Assembly: GCF_020520425.1 (NCBI RefSeq) | Contig: NC_079492.1 | Location: forward strand, 37,451,542-37,515,541 | DNA length: 64,000 bases | Origin: Spinacia oleracea | Taxonomy: Eukaryota > Streptophyta > Magnoliopsida > Caryophyllales > Amaranthaceae | Reading direction: 5' to 3' | Shown: positions 47,857 through 59,216 of the stretch, one piece after another | How positions within the stretch are numbered: the first letter of the stretch is position 1 | Layout: the number at the start of each line of letters is the position of its first letter | Notes under the pieces: generated by a model | What the model was told of the DNA's origin: nothing | Database searches by the model: none | Seen by the model: only the letters and a program-made list of their open reading frames with translations | Translations under genes and position numbers: made by a program

Positions 47857-49353
47857 CCCAAGTTCAGTGAAGAACTTTAAACAACCCTGTTTTATTGCTT
47901 CTTAGGCAATAATTACTTTTACTTCAACTGTATAGGTTGCTAGTGATGCTTTGTTTGGATTTACCTATCCAGGCAGTTCATAGATATGTGGAAGATTCTC
48001 CAACTATATCTTGGAACATAGAAATTATTATTTTAATTTCCCACGCAACAACTCATGGTCTCCAACCCATGTTGCCATTTTCAAAACACGATGCTCTATA
48101 GCTCGTCCTTATCAATGGTTAACTCCAAAGGGTCTTGCTTGATCCTTTGCCAGTGTTTATGCGTGTAGCATCAATATTTAGCATATCTTTATTTCCTTGA
48201 ATCAAGAACTATTCCTATGTACCTTTTCAAGTACCATAAGTGTTCTTGATCTCAATCTAGTTGATCTTCACTTAGATCAATAGAGATTGGTATATGTTCG
48301 TCATGCCTAAAGTCATACGATACATTTTTGGCGATCCTCATATTATATCATACATGATAAATTCTTTTGCAGAATAATTCCCAATTGAATTCTATTCATG
48401 TAACTTTAGCTTATCTAGTTTCAGTAGATACTAAATTCAGCTAAATTCTTTGACATATAATATAGGTTAAGAATCTTATTTAGATCCTTTGATGTTTAAC
48501 TTAGTAAATGCTTATACATAGTTCAAAACATCCTTTACTTAGATTTATTCACATGGGTCGAATATCTCCAATGGAGACTTTCGTGTTTGATTTAGTAAAT
48601 GCCATTACTTAATCCAAAACAATATCATAAGATCTTTGTAAATAGATCTTAATACCCAGTATGTACTAAGTTTCGCCATGGTCCATCATTGATGAATAAT
48701 TTCAAATCTAAGTCATTAGCATTTGAATGTTGTTTCACAATAGAGAGATATGTGTGTAATACACATAGGACCAATTAAGTTTAAAGTACTCCCACTAAAC
48801 TTCTTATATATCTATAAGAATCATGTATATTTTATGAAACTAAAATGCTTATTAGCTTCACTTAAAATACAGTTCCAATTCCCAATTGCTTGCTTAAATC
48901 TGTACTTAGATTTTATAAGCTAGCTTTCCTTTTCAAGCATTTATTTGGATCCACAAATTCTATGACCTACCATGTACATATTATATTCCAACATTTGATT
49001 GAGGAATACGTTTTGTCATCCAATTGCCATATGTACCAATATGCAATCATTGCTTGAATTATAGACTTAAGCATTACGATTTTGCATGAGGTTTCAACAC
49101 AATCCATGCCATGAATTTGCTTTTAACCTTTAGCAACTAATCTCGCTTTGTGTGTGAAGACAATTTCATGTTTGATGGTTTTTATCCTTAAAACAAACTT
49201 GCAACCAATAGGTGTGAACCTATTCTTGCAAATCAACAAAATTTCAATTTTGTCATCAAAACATTGAGTATGTTTTATGGCCTTTAACCAATTAAACATA
49301 TAGTCTATGTATGGCCTCTAACCATTTTAGGGAATCTATATTTCGTCATAGCT
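47857..49353 (-). pseudogene. Decayed copia pol (reverse transcriptase to RNase H)
   Basis: Traces are recognisable on the minus strand by comparison with the intact frame at 11737-14211. Near 49312-49353 lies a degraded KKAMT..WLEA region. At 49196-49222 there is FTPIGCK, and at 49121-49150 KARLVAKG followed directly by a stop. At 47857-47931 a degraded RNase H piece ends LKFFTELG, with an in-frame TAA. Frames are broken many times in between. It cannot encode a protein. Confidence 0.7.
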
Positions 49354-52300
49354 TTCTTACAAGTCACAAACTCATTAATCTATATGATAATAGTTTGACT
49401 GCAAGTTGTAGGTTTCTTCACTATTTAATAGAAGAATCTCATAGTTTCATTGACCTGATCTCTATGTTTCTTCACTATCTAATAGAAGAATCTCATAGTT
49501 TCAGTGACTTGAATTCTATGCCTACTTGGGTATAGAACATCAAACAATAGAATATCAACAGGCACTTTGAGAGTCCTTTGAATATTCTATTCTCCTTGAA
49601 GCACTTGTAAAGTCTTCTAAAAGATGTCTATTCTTTAAAGCCACTTCTAAAGTCCTTAAAGAATAAGTTCGGTTTTTCTGAAGTACTTCGAAAAGCCTCC
49701 GGAATGTCCGTTTATGTTTGTTGTTCGCCTCGAAGACTTTCGAGGTCTATTTTCTCCCACTTGTCATTTTGGAAACGAATCTCCAAAAGGACATCATTTC
49801 GAGCAAACAAACATTATGTTCTCAAAAATTCGTGGTAGAAACAATACCCTTGTGTCTCATTTGAATAAATCACAATGAAACATATATCTATACTTGGGCC
49901 TTAGTTTGTCGAATGACAAACACTAAGCTCCCACTGAGTTTTGCAACTCTCTAGATATATTTTATGATAAGTTATCAATAGCTTTGACGAATTTGGTTTA
50001 GTTTGGTGGTAGTTGAGCATTTTATTTTAGAAATTATAGGAAAAGTCTTTATGATCCATCATTGATTGAATCAAGTACTAATTGACTTCAATCATTCCAA
50101 CTTAGATATGTCATATCTTATGGAGCTAGATCGTGAATTTTATTTCACACAATCATTGATGATCATTTTTGGTCTCAAGTAATCATCAACATGATCGAAC
50201 CTAGATCTTTATGATTTCTTGCCAAGTGGATTTTATACTTCTGAATCTTTGTACTAGCCAAACAGATTCAACTTATATCACATTTGAGTAAATAAACCTA
50301 TATTCACTCAAATCCATAAAGTCATAAAATCTTTCTTTAGCTTTGAACTCTATTGTCTAGGCGTTCTAACAATAGTTCATATCTTTTGTTACTTTCAACA
50401 AGTAAGACTAGTTGTCTTAAATTGATCTAGAAATCAATCAACTTTCAAAAGTTCATCAAAATAGAGCTTATGAATGTTAACTTGTTGATATGGTCTAAGC
50501 AACAATGCCAAAGATTAGTGGAACTCAAATCAAGGGGTTGATTTGAACCTAGTAAAGTTCTTTAAAGAGTTGTTTGTTTTAATCAAGCATATTGACTCAA
50601 CCTGTAATTGACCATTTCATTCAAATAAACAAACAAACATTGTTTTTGTTTTTCTTGAATGTGAGTCTTTCTGTGTTTGAAAACAGAAATTTAGGTATGT
50701 TGATTATGGAACAAAATAGCCATTAAGTTCCAGCCTTTGAAAGGACTTAAAACAAACTAGATGACCCTACAACTAATGTAGCATTGCCATGCTTCATTTC
50801 CCACTTGTAGGTCATTAGTGTAGCCTAGCTTCCATTGTTTGAGTTATTACCGAAGTAAGAACCTCAAGCGGTATATGATACCAAGGAAGTTTGATTGCTA
50901 GGTCACTTTTCTTTAAACATTAACTTTTAGGTAGAAACGGAATTGTAAATTTCTTTCATTTGTTCCTTTGTTTTCCTATTTCTTGTACCCTTTCTTATAG
51001 TCTTAAGAATTGAATTCTTTAGTGTTGACTTTTATACTTTGTTAGACATGTCCAATGTCACCAACAAGGTTCTTTACCATTTTAATTTATGTTGAATATT
51101 TTGTTTCAACTAGATGATCTTACCAGAAGCTTCTAAAGTTCTCTAAGCATCGATCTATTCGAATGTCTAGGGACTAGACTCATTCGACAATTAAATGGAA
51201 AAAAGATTTTAGGTTGTTAACCATTGGTAAAGCTGAGCGTTTAAACTCAATGCTTTATGATCTCAAAACTACATTGTATTTTGAATTCACAAGCACCAAT
51301 TGGTTTGCCATTCGATTTTGATATTCGAAAACAACCATAAAAGTCGCGAAAAGAAACGTACATTTTAAATTGCTCATTTTCTCTCATTTCCGTGAATCGT
51401 TCTTGGATTCACTACCAATTGAGGAAATTTACTGTTACCTTTCTAAAAGGATTTATTGCAGTGCAAGATATTTAATTATAAACAATAATTAAAACATACA
51501 TTGAAGCATGCAAAGTCTAAACATTTATCATGAATAATAACTTGAAAATGAAAGCAATCATGCAATTTAAACAAGTCATTAGCATTTTATTCGAATTATG
51601 TGTTCCGGCAGGTGTGAATAAAATGATTCCAAGATCCTAAAATCATTGAAGAACTAAGCACAGTTTGTCGACTTAATCCTAAAACATCTTAGGTAAGCAA
51701 AAGCCTTTTGCTAATAGTCTAGAAACTATTCTTGGTTGATAGGTACGTCTAAGAACTTATTAGGTAAACCTATCGATTTTGCCACGACATAAAAGGACTC
51801 CTTACTTATATCGTTGAGTTTCACCAAAACTAACATGTACTCAAAATTATTTGTGTACCTTGCCCCTTTAGGACCAATAAGTAACACCTCGCTGAGCGAA
51901 AACTATTACTAGATTGATGTAAAGGATATCCAAGCAAGTGTATATTTTGGCATGGCATCTTTTAACTCAATTTTTAAGTTTGGAACTTAAGGCTCTTACT
52001 ATGTTGGTTAGATTTTAAGTGAACTAAAATCCTTAATCATGCAACATAATCAAGCCACAATCTTATGCATAATTAAGACATATTTAAAGCAATAAATAAC
52101 TTAAAGCATGCATAAGATAAATGTGATCTAGTATGGCCCGACTTCATCTTGAAGCTTTGACTTCAAAGTCCGTCTTGAAAATCTCCGTGGGAGGCACCAT
52201 TTTCTTCAAATAGGATAAGCTATAATTAAAACTAATTACAATTATTTGATGGTACGCAGACCATATTTGAATTGAAAAATAACTTTGGTACTTTAGAACA

Positions 52301-52914
52301 ATTACATTCAAATTAATGGTGCGCAGACCATATTTTCTATCCTATTTGGGCCATACTAGTCACTTCATAACCTGCAAAACAGTACATATACAATATATAC
52401 CATTCACCCATTCATTATCATGAATGGCCCACATAGCTGGTTAGTAAAACACATTATGCATCACGTAAACATTTGCAGCAATTAATCAAGGGCACCAATA
52501 ATCTACCAATTATTCAGTCCTTATTAATTCTAATCAAGTTGTTTTAACCTTAAGGATTTGTAGACCTAATCAAGAGTTTATGACTAAAAGGGCTCCCACT
52601 TAAACCAATAAATTCGTATGCTTTACTAATTTTAAACATAAAAATGTATTTCTAGTCTAACCGGAAACATACAAATTTAATTAAAATTTAAAGCTCATAT
52701 GAATTTATAATTGAATCCAAAGAGTTTAATTTAATTTCAGTCGTATTTAAATTAATTCATGATTTTAATTTTAGTAAAATAATTAGAATAAATAAAATTT
52801 ATTATAATTACAATATTCAAAATTAAAATCCAAGAAAATAATTTAAATTATTAATTTTAAAATTAATTAAAATTACGTAAACTGGAAAATTTCAAAGTAA
52901 ACATTCAAAACGAT

Positions 52915-53485
52915 CTAATCGCAGCGCAAACACCCTACGCATCGCACGCCCATGGGCCACACGCACACAGCCATCGCTGGCCTTGTGCGCGCAGCCCATG
53001 CGCTCGTCGCATAGCTGCTGCATCTTCCATCGCAAGCCATCGCACGCTGTGGTGCTCGCTGCGCGCGCTCCAGCGATCGATGCACGCGAGCCATCGCTCG
53101 CTGTGCGCGCTCGCCAGTGCTCGCTGCGCGCGCTCCAGCGCTCGATGCACGCGAGCCATCGCTCGCTGTGCGCGCTCGCCAGCGCTCGCTGTGCGCGCGC
53201 CATCGCTCGCTGTGCGCGAGCCATCGCTCGCTGGGCGCAGCACTCGTGGCACGCGAGCTTGCGCTCGCTGCGCGCGAGGCAGTGCGCGTTGTGGCGCAGC
53301 TCGCTTGCTGCCCACACGCGACTGCCATGCCTTGCCTTCGCCCATGCCCATTCATTCATTGCTCGTGGCCCACGACACAAGGCAGGGCTGCTGCCTTGTG
53401 CTCGTGCACCATGCCCTTGCTCATTGCATTCGTGCCGCATGGGCGACGAGCTCCCTTGCTCGTCGTCGCATGCCCGCACTATACA
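52915..53485 (-). repeat. GC-rich tandem-repeat block in the leader of the copia-type element
   Basis: Built from GCTCGCTGTGCGCGC-type units, including a 65-bp unit at 53089 and 53154 (both AGCCATCGCTCGCTGTGCGC). The block stays open in five frames on both strands because of its base composition and repeat period, giving chance Ala/Arg/Ser-rich ORFs. Position: between the primer-binding site and the decayed gag-pol part, in AT-rich surroundings. Confidence 0.8.
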
Positions 53486-54230
53486 ACACCCCTTAAGGGT
53501 AACACGAAGCGTCCATTGCTTTGTGCGTGCAAGTTATATGAACGAATCGCATAAAAATTTAAAATTTATATTTAAAATTACTGACAAATTAATAAATTAA
53601 TATTAATTTCATAATTTTAGGGCGAAAAATCGAAAATTTATTATTCAATTGATTTCCGATTATCATGGATTCAAGCCTAGGTCATAAAAATTTAAAATTT
53701 ATCATAAATTTACAATTTTTATGGTGGTTTTTAATCATAGGTTTCTAATTAAATTATAATTAATTATGAAAATCAAATTAATTCTAAATTATTCTAATTT
53801 TCAACAAATTAATCATAATTACAAATTAGATTGCATAATTAACAAGGCTAGGCATTCATACTTGTTAAAATATACAGTAGGTCAATCAAAAATTCAAGAT
53901 TTATCAACAAGAATCGCAAATATTTAATTTAACATCTTAAATTTACGAAATTTTGCATTCGAAAAACTAAAACCTTCAAAAAGTCATAGTTAGGCAGAAA
54001 AATACTATTTTTGTCAAAATTTTAGAATGCCTTTTACATGCGGAATTGACACAAAAATCACTCGATTTGGATGAGTAACGAAGAAACTGCCGAAAAACTG
54101 CGTAGGTATAATTAAATAAACGCAATTTGCAATTAATTAACAATTACGAAAATTAATCACCCCTTTTAATTCTTGCAAATTTGTAATATTTAACCATGTT
54201 CATGCAATTTAGATTATGAAAATAATAAGA

Positions 54231-54244
54231 GGCTCGTGATACCA
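54231..54244 (-). other. Primer-binding site of the minus-strand copia-type element
   Basis: On the minus strand the sequence reads TGGTATCACGAGCC one base after the LTR end, complementary to initiator tRNA-Met. It fixes 54246-55627 as the 5' LTR. Confidence 0.85.
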
Positions 54245-54245
54245 C

Positions 54246-55627
54246 TGTTAGGTTATGATACATATGACAATTCATAAATCATGCGGAAAAACCATTTAGC
54301 CAGGAATACATATTATTTACACATAATCATATAGCATAGTTTAGATGCATACTCTTTGTTGCGTGCCTTCCCTAGCTGCGCCCGAACCGAACAAGAACAA
54401 GTCTTTAGGACTCCAAGTGTCGTCCCTCCGTAGATAGTCCACAGCACGTCCGGATCCGCCTTAAGATTGACCAACTAGAATCGCCCTTAAGGTACTAAAG
54501 ATTTTCGGCACTTTTAGTCAAGGAATGTGTCTGAATTTTCTCTCAAAAACTCACTTTGAATACTTGAATAATCTCTGAAAATATGTGACCCTAGGCACGT
54601 ATTTATAGAGTTATGGAAAGGGTTTTGGAATCCTATTAGGATACTAATTTATTTAATTATAACCCTACTAGGACTCTAATTAAATAATCATTATCTAATA
54701 GTTTTAGGATTTAATCACACTTCGAATTCTGATTGCTTCAGGATTCCCGCACATGCAATGCACGAGCACCGTACACCCGCGCAAGCCTTGCGGCCCACGC
54801 TAGGCGCACAGCGCTCGGCCCGTTGCTGCGCTCCGCGCGCGCGCGCCCAAGGCCTTGGCTGGGCCTGGCCTTGCGCTGGGCCTGGTCGAGGCTTGGCGTG
54901 CGCTGGTGTGCGTTGGCTCGTTGGGCGACGGCCTGGCTTCGTGCTGGGCCTTCGTCTAGCGGGCCTCGTCCGATGCTAATTCGTACGATATGCTTCCGAT
55001 TAAATTCCCGATTCCGGAATTCATTTCCGATACGAACAATATTTAATATTTTCGATTCCGGAATAAATTTCCGTCTCGAACAAATATTTAATATTTCCAT
55101 TTCCGGAATTATTTTCCGATTCCGATAATATTTCCGATTCTGACAATATTTCCGTTTCCGGCAATATTTCCGATTCTGGCAATATTTCCATTTCCGATAA
55201 TATTTTCCGATACGTACCATGTTTCCGTTTCCGGCAACATCTACGACTTGGATAATATTTATATTTCCGATACGATCCATATTTCCGTTTCCGGCAATAT
55301 CATCGTTTCCGGAGTATTCATTTCTTGCCTGTGACGATCTCAGCTCCCACTGAAACCAAGATCCGTCGATTCCGAATATCCATAGATGGAGTATTTAATG
55401 CCATTAAATACTTGATCCGTTTACGTACTATTTGTGTGACCCTACGGGTTCAGTCAAGAGTAAGCTGTGGATTAATATCATTAATTCCACTTGAACTGAA
55501 GCGGCCTCTAGCTAGGCATTCAGCTCACTTGATCTCACTGAATTATTAACTTGTTAATTAATACTGAACCGCATTTATTAGACTTAACATTGAATGCATA
55601 CTTGGACCAAGGGCATTATTTCCTTCA
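54246..55627 (-). repeat. 5' LTR of the minus-strand copia-type element
   Basis: 1382 bp, about 10 substitutions from its partner at 45309. Same minus-strand TATA box near 54600, same GC block. It is followed on the right by target duplication GAAAG. Confidence 0.93.
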
Positions 55628-55650
55628 GAAAGCATATCCCTCCAAGCCAT

Positions 55651-56310
55651 GTAAGTCTCTTGTTTGACTATTATTTTCTATTCGTATTTTGTTTGATCTA
55701 ATCTAGATAAGGCAGAAAAGTGTTTGAGTTTCTGATTCAAGGTGGGGTGGCAATGATATTCATTAGGAAAATTTCTGCTTGCATGTGACAATAAAATATA
55801 TGCGTTCGTGGAAATGTAGATCATGCTGAATTATTGGATCAGTTAACTGTGATTACAAGAATCAGTTAACTGTCAATATGAAGTAAATCACTCACTGTGG
55901 AATCAGTTAACTGTCAGGACCCTCTTGTAATTCATGCGGGCTTGTGTGGGGAAACAAGATTAATATTCTTTTACTCCGTGCATTAGGTTGCCATTGATTT
56001 AATTGATTGTTTCCTTTTTGTAGTACTGCTTGATGAATGATCGGTAGTATTTGTGTTGTTTGATTAAATATGTAAATTATGCAGCATACTTTGAGGGGTT
56101 TTCAAAGTCTCAGAATCTTTCAAAGAAGCAATATCTATATGTTATGCCAAGCGAACTGGTATATTTTCTAACTTTCTTAGTTCCTGCTTTTCTCTTGGCC
56201 ATCCTGAAACACCATAACATTGTTTTTTCATTGCACAGACTGGTGCATCCCCGTTCAGAGAAGCTGGTATACTTGGATAGGCCAATTGTGTCAATTTCGG
56301 AGAAACTGAT
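55651..56310. other. Intron-like flank with two possible unidentified exons
   Basis: A possible exon at about 56088-56158 (reads GFSKSQNLSKKQYLYVMPSE before GTATAT) and one at about 56240-56265 (TGASPFREAG before GTATAC) have splice-like borders. I cannot assign them to a family. Three copies of ATCAGTTAACTGT lie at about 55837-55915. The right edge is the insertion point of the next LTR. Confidence 0.35.
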
Positions 56311-58051
56311 TGTAGGGGGGTGTTTTTGCCCGTTTCCTACAAGGGGGGTTGGCACGCAGCGGTTCGTTTAGAGAACCGTTGAATTATTTTTGCACCTCGA
56401 AGGAGTCGCCACCAAACTATATTTTAGGTCCCGTTTGGGAAGACCGCAAAATGACTCTATTTTTGGATAAGGCCTTGAATCCTTGAAACGGATGGGTGAG
56501 ATCCGGGCTCGGGAACGAAAATGCTTATTCGGCGAGCTTTAGAAATATTCAAGTACGTTGGCACAACATTGTTTCGAAAATAAACCCTAAGATTAGACTA
56601 TGTGGGTTTGAAATTTAGAGCAAAATAGAATTTCTAATTGTACGGTGATCACTTTGGTTTAAAGATTGATTTAAGGAACCTAAGGCCGGTTTGTCCAAAA
56701 ATATCTTCGTTAAGCGTGATGTAACCTTTGTATTTTGTTGTATTTAGCATGTTGGTGATGAAAGAGATAAAGCACATAAAGCAACATCACAATACTAAAT
56801 AAAGTGCGGAATTAGTAAATACAAGACCCCCTAGAAAAGGACTAGGGAGTAGGTCCACATTGCCTAGAAATGGACTAGGCAAGTAAAGGTGCGGAATTGA
56901 AAATGCGAAATTGAAATTGCGGTATTGAAAGTGCGATATTGAAAGGTGCGATATTGAAATTGCGATATTGAAAGGTGCATAATTGAAATGTGTACTTGGG
57001 CACATGAGATTCGAAAACTTGAACTTTTATATTGAAAAATGGAGTCTTGAATCTCAAAAGACTAAACCTTTAAATGCTAAAAATGTGTCATATTTGATTA
57101 CTCCACACTTGAAGGTGATTCTAGTTCAAAGAGATGAATGTAAGCAACTTTGAACATCCTTGAATCTCGAAAGTTTGTATTTTGTATATTGAAAAAGTTT
57201 GTATTTTTGAAAAAGCATGTATGATTGTTGCAAGTGGTGTTTTTTTTATGGCAAAAAACACCAACTTGCTAATCATTTGAAATCAAAATAGCATGATTGA
57301 TTGAAATGGGATTCGGATTTACCTAGTTAGGCTTAGGCACGAGCTCCCAATTGCTTTTGAATTTAGGAATTTTGTATGTGTTTTTGAGGAGTTTTTGAGT
57401 TTGTATTGTGAGGAGTAATGTTGAAATTACGACGTTGTATGTGTTGTGCTCCCCCTTTTTTCGATGGAAATGAGGGGTATTTATAGGAGGGAAATGGTGC
57501 AAAAGGCCAGCACACGCCAGCGCCTGGCGCCAGGCCAGCGCTGCGCGCTGCTGACGTGGCCTGAATGCCGTCAAAAAGGACGGAAAGATGTCGTCCTTGA
57601 TTTGTCTTGTATGGGTGTACCTTAGTACGAATAGTACGATGTTTGGCGTGTAGTGTTTTCTTGGAGGTTAAGACTTGAATTTGCATCAAAAAACAAGCCT
57701 TTCTCGGGTTTTTAAATTCCAGTTTTACGGGACGGTGCCCGGCATGCTCGGTTTTGTGGGTCGGCGCCCGAATTTGACTTGCCTTATATGATTTTGAGTG
57801 GAAAAGGCCTAGTAAGACCAATGGGATGGTCTACTAATTGAGATTGAACTTGGATTTTGAAATTGGATTTTGGAAGTTGTATTTTGTACCGAGTTCCGAG
57901 AGGGGAACGGTCTCGGGGATCGGATTTTGGACCGTGGATTTTGGAGGTGTTGTTAGAAATTGGGATTTCCGCTTGGAGTTACTCCAATCGCCTAACAGGG
58001 ATAATGGTATCGTCATCATCCCAAAGGGGAGACAGAAATTAGGTGTCTACA
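56311..58051 (-). repeat. 3' LTR of the Tat-like element
   Basis: TGTAGGGGGG..GGTGTCTACA on the plus strand, 1741 bp. It contains a run of about 16-bp repeats (GCGATATTGAAAGGT-like, 56885-56995), a minus-strand TATA box (57478-57487) and, about 40 bp upstream of it, GC palindromes (CGCCTGGCGCCAGGCC at 57521; CTGCGCGCTG). The flanks CTGAT and GAAGC differ, so it is not a solo LTR. Confidence 0.8.
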
Positions 58052-58066
58052 GAAGCCCCCACTTTG
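58052..58066 (-). other. Polypurine tract of the Tat-like element
   Basis: Minus strand AAAGTGGGGGCTTC lies directly upstream of the LTR tip TGTAGACACC. It shows that internal sequence lies to the right. Confidence 0.75.
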
Positions 58067-58589
58067 ACTGAGCGTTCTGTTAGGAAAGCGCAAGTCAAAG
58101 TATTTCGAAAGGGACGGAGAATGGTCAAGATGTTCTGCAATCGAGACCACTCTTTGTACACCGGTACCTGCATAAAACAGGCGTTAGAAAAAGGATAGAG
58201 TCTACCTCGGTGCGGTTGGTGATGACTCCGATTTGTACTTGTATTTTTCCGCCATCAGTTCAGGACGGAGCTTGGCATCGAAAATTTGAATTTTTGAATC
58301 TTGAATTTTGAACTTTGACACCCGGAGTTAATGCGTTGGGATGTGCTTTGCTGGGGATAAGAGCTTTTTACTGGCCCTTAAAATTTTTGAACTTCGACTG
58401 ACTTTCCCGGAGCTTGGGTCCGTTGGGAGTTGGATGCCTGAGTCGTGGTATTTTTTGGACTTTGTAGTCTTGAAATATTCATCTGTTTGCACTTGGATCT
58501 ACAGGTGTATACCCGTATTTTCGATGGATGGTTCGATGCGACGTTTGATGCTTGGTGCGAAAGACCGTAGCAGCAAAGGACGTGCAATC

Positions 58590-58683
58590 AGCACGGGAGA
58601 CCGCGCGCCCTGCAGACTTGCGCATGCAGCAGGTCAGCGCACGACGCTGGGGCGGTGCCTGGCGCGGGGCTGCACTATATAAG
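58590..58683 (+). promoter_or_regulatory. Promoter of the plant mobile domain gene (TATA box 58676-58683)
   Basis: TATATAAG at 58676 follows a GC-rich block (58590-58672, with CAGCGCACGACGCTGG and TGCCTGGCGC). A pyrimidine-rich leader follows, ending at a donor CAT|GTAAGT (exon end 58789). The layout and even word choice (GCGC..GCTGG..CCTGGCGC, then TATA) resemble the promoter in the adjacent LTR. That suggests an LTR-type promoter driving the antisense gene. Confidence 0.6.
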
Positions 58684-58973
58684 TCCCCCTTGCCGTGCCA
58701 TTTTGAGGCACATTCACTTGAAATTCTTTTGCTCTTTCTCTCAAAGGTTGATTAAGCTCTTCCCTTGGTCTTGTTCTTGCCTTGTCCATGTAAGTTTTTC
58801 ATGTTTTTGCTTATGATATAACTCCAGGATTGCATGTAGTTTTGATTTTCTCGTACTTTGAAATGATGCTTGTATGCTTAAGCTTCTTGAATCTTGTAGA
58901 ATATTGTTTGATAGCCACTTGAACTTGAACTGTTGGAACTTGTACTTTTGAAATTTTTTGAACTCGTATCTCC

Positions 58974-59111
58974 TTCGGCATGGATAGCCTAGGCGTTGAT
59001 GTAGAACTTGAATACCTGCTTCGGCATGGGTAGCCTAGGGGTTGGTGTAGGAATTGTATACCTGCTTCGACGTGGGTAGCCTAGGCGTTGGTGTAGAACT
59101 TGTACCTTGAA
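58974..59111 (+). repeat. 46-bp tandem repeat in the first intron of the PMD gene
   Basis: Three copies start at 58974, 59020 and 59066, each with TTCGRCRTGGRTAGCCTAGG and GTTGRTGTAG. They lie within the leader intron (58790-59215). Confidence 0.85.
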
Positions 59112-59216
59112 TAGAGGTCAACTGGGGATTTTGAATTTTTTTTTGACTTTGTTTAGGCTAGTATAGGATAGCCACTAATTTATAATTTTGACTCTTTGTA
59201 TGCTACTTGATTTAGT

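Larger units (their letters stand above)
45309..55627 (-). mobile_element. Copia-type LTR retrotransposon with decayed coding region
   Basis: Two 1382-bp LTRs (45309-46690 and 54246-55627) lie inside perfect 5-bp target duplications GAAAG. The primer-binding site (54231-54244) and polypurine tract (46691-46703) show it runs on the minus strand. The LTRs differ at only about 10 sites by eye, so it inserted recently. Yet the internal 7.55 kb has no intact gag or pol. Minus-strand traces of reverse transcriptase and RNase H are full of stops and indels. Its 3' untranslated region and LTR tip (TGAAGGAAATA) resemble those of the plus-strand copia element at 10351. It was presumably mobilised in trans. 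Confidence 0.93.
45241..55650 (+). pseudogene. BSK-type kinase exon interrupted by a copia-type element
   Basis: BSKs are receptor-like cytoplasmic pseudokinases of brassinosteroid signalling. The exon starts at 45241 after TTTGATAG. It reads RVNPKSL, then FGTFLLDLLSGK at 45308. It resumes after the inserted element at 55633 with HIPPSH, ending CAT|GTAAGT at 55650. This matches a conserved segment of the BSK kinase domain. The target duplication GAAAG (45304-45308 and 55628-55632) accounts for the break exactly. No neighbouring BSK exons were recognised, so it is a fragment. Confidence 0.85.

Noticed and set aside
52892..53600. Five overlapping ORFs of 138-205 codons as a possible novel protein
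   Set aside because: All arise from one GC-rich tandem repeat; open in frames on both strands with no start context or domain.
56311..58051. Reading this LTR as a plus-strand 5' LTR with the PMD gene as its sense cargo
   Set aside because: The TATA box and LTR tip TGTAGACACC are on the minus strand and the sequence right of 58051 is a polypurine tract, not a primer-binding site, so the PMD gene is antisense.
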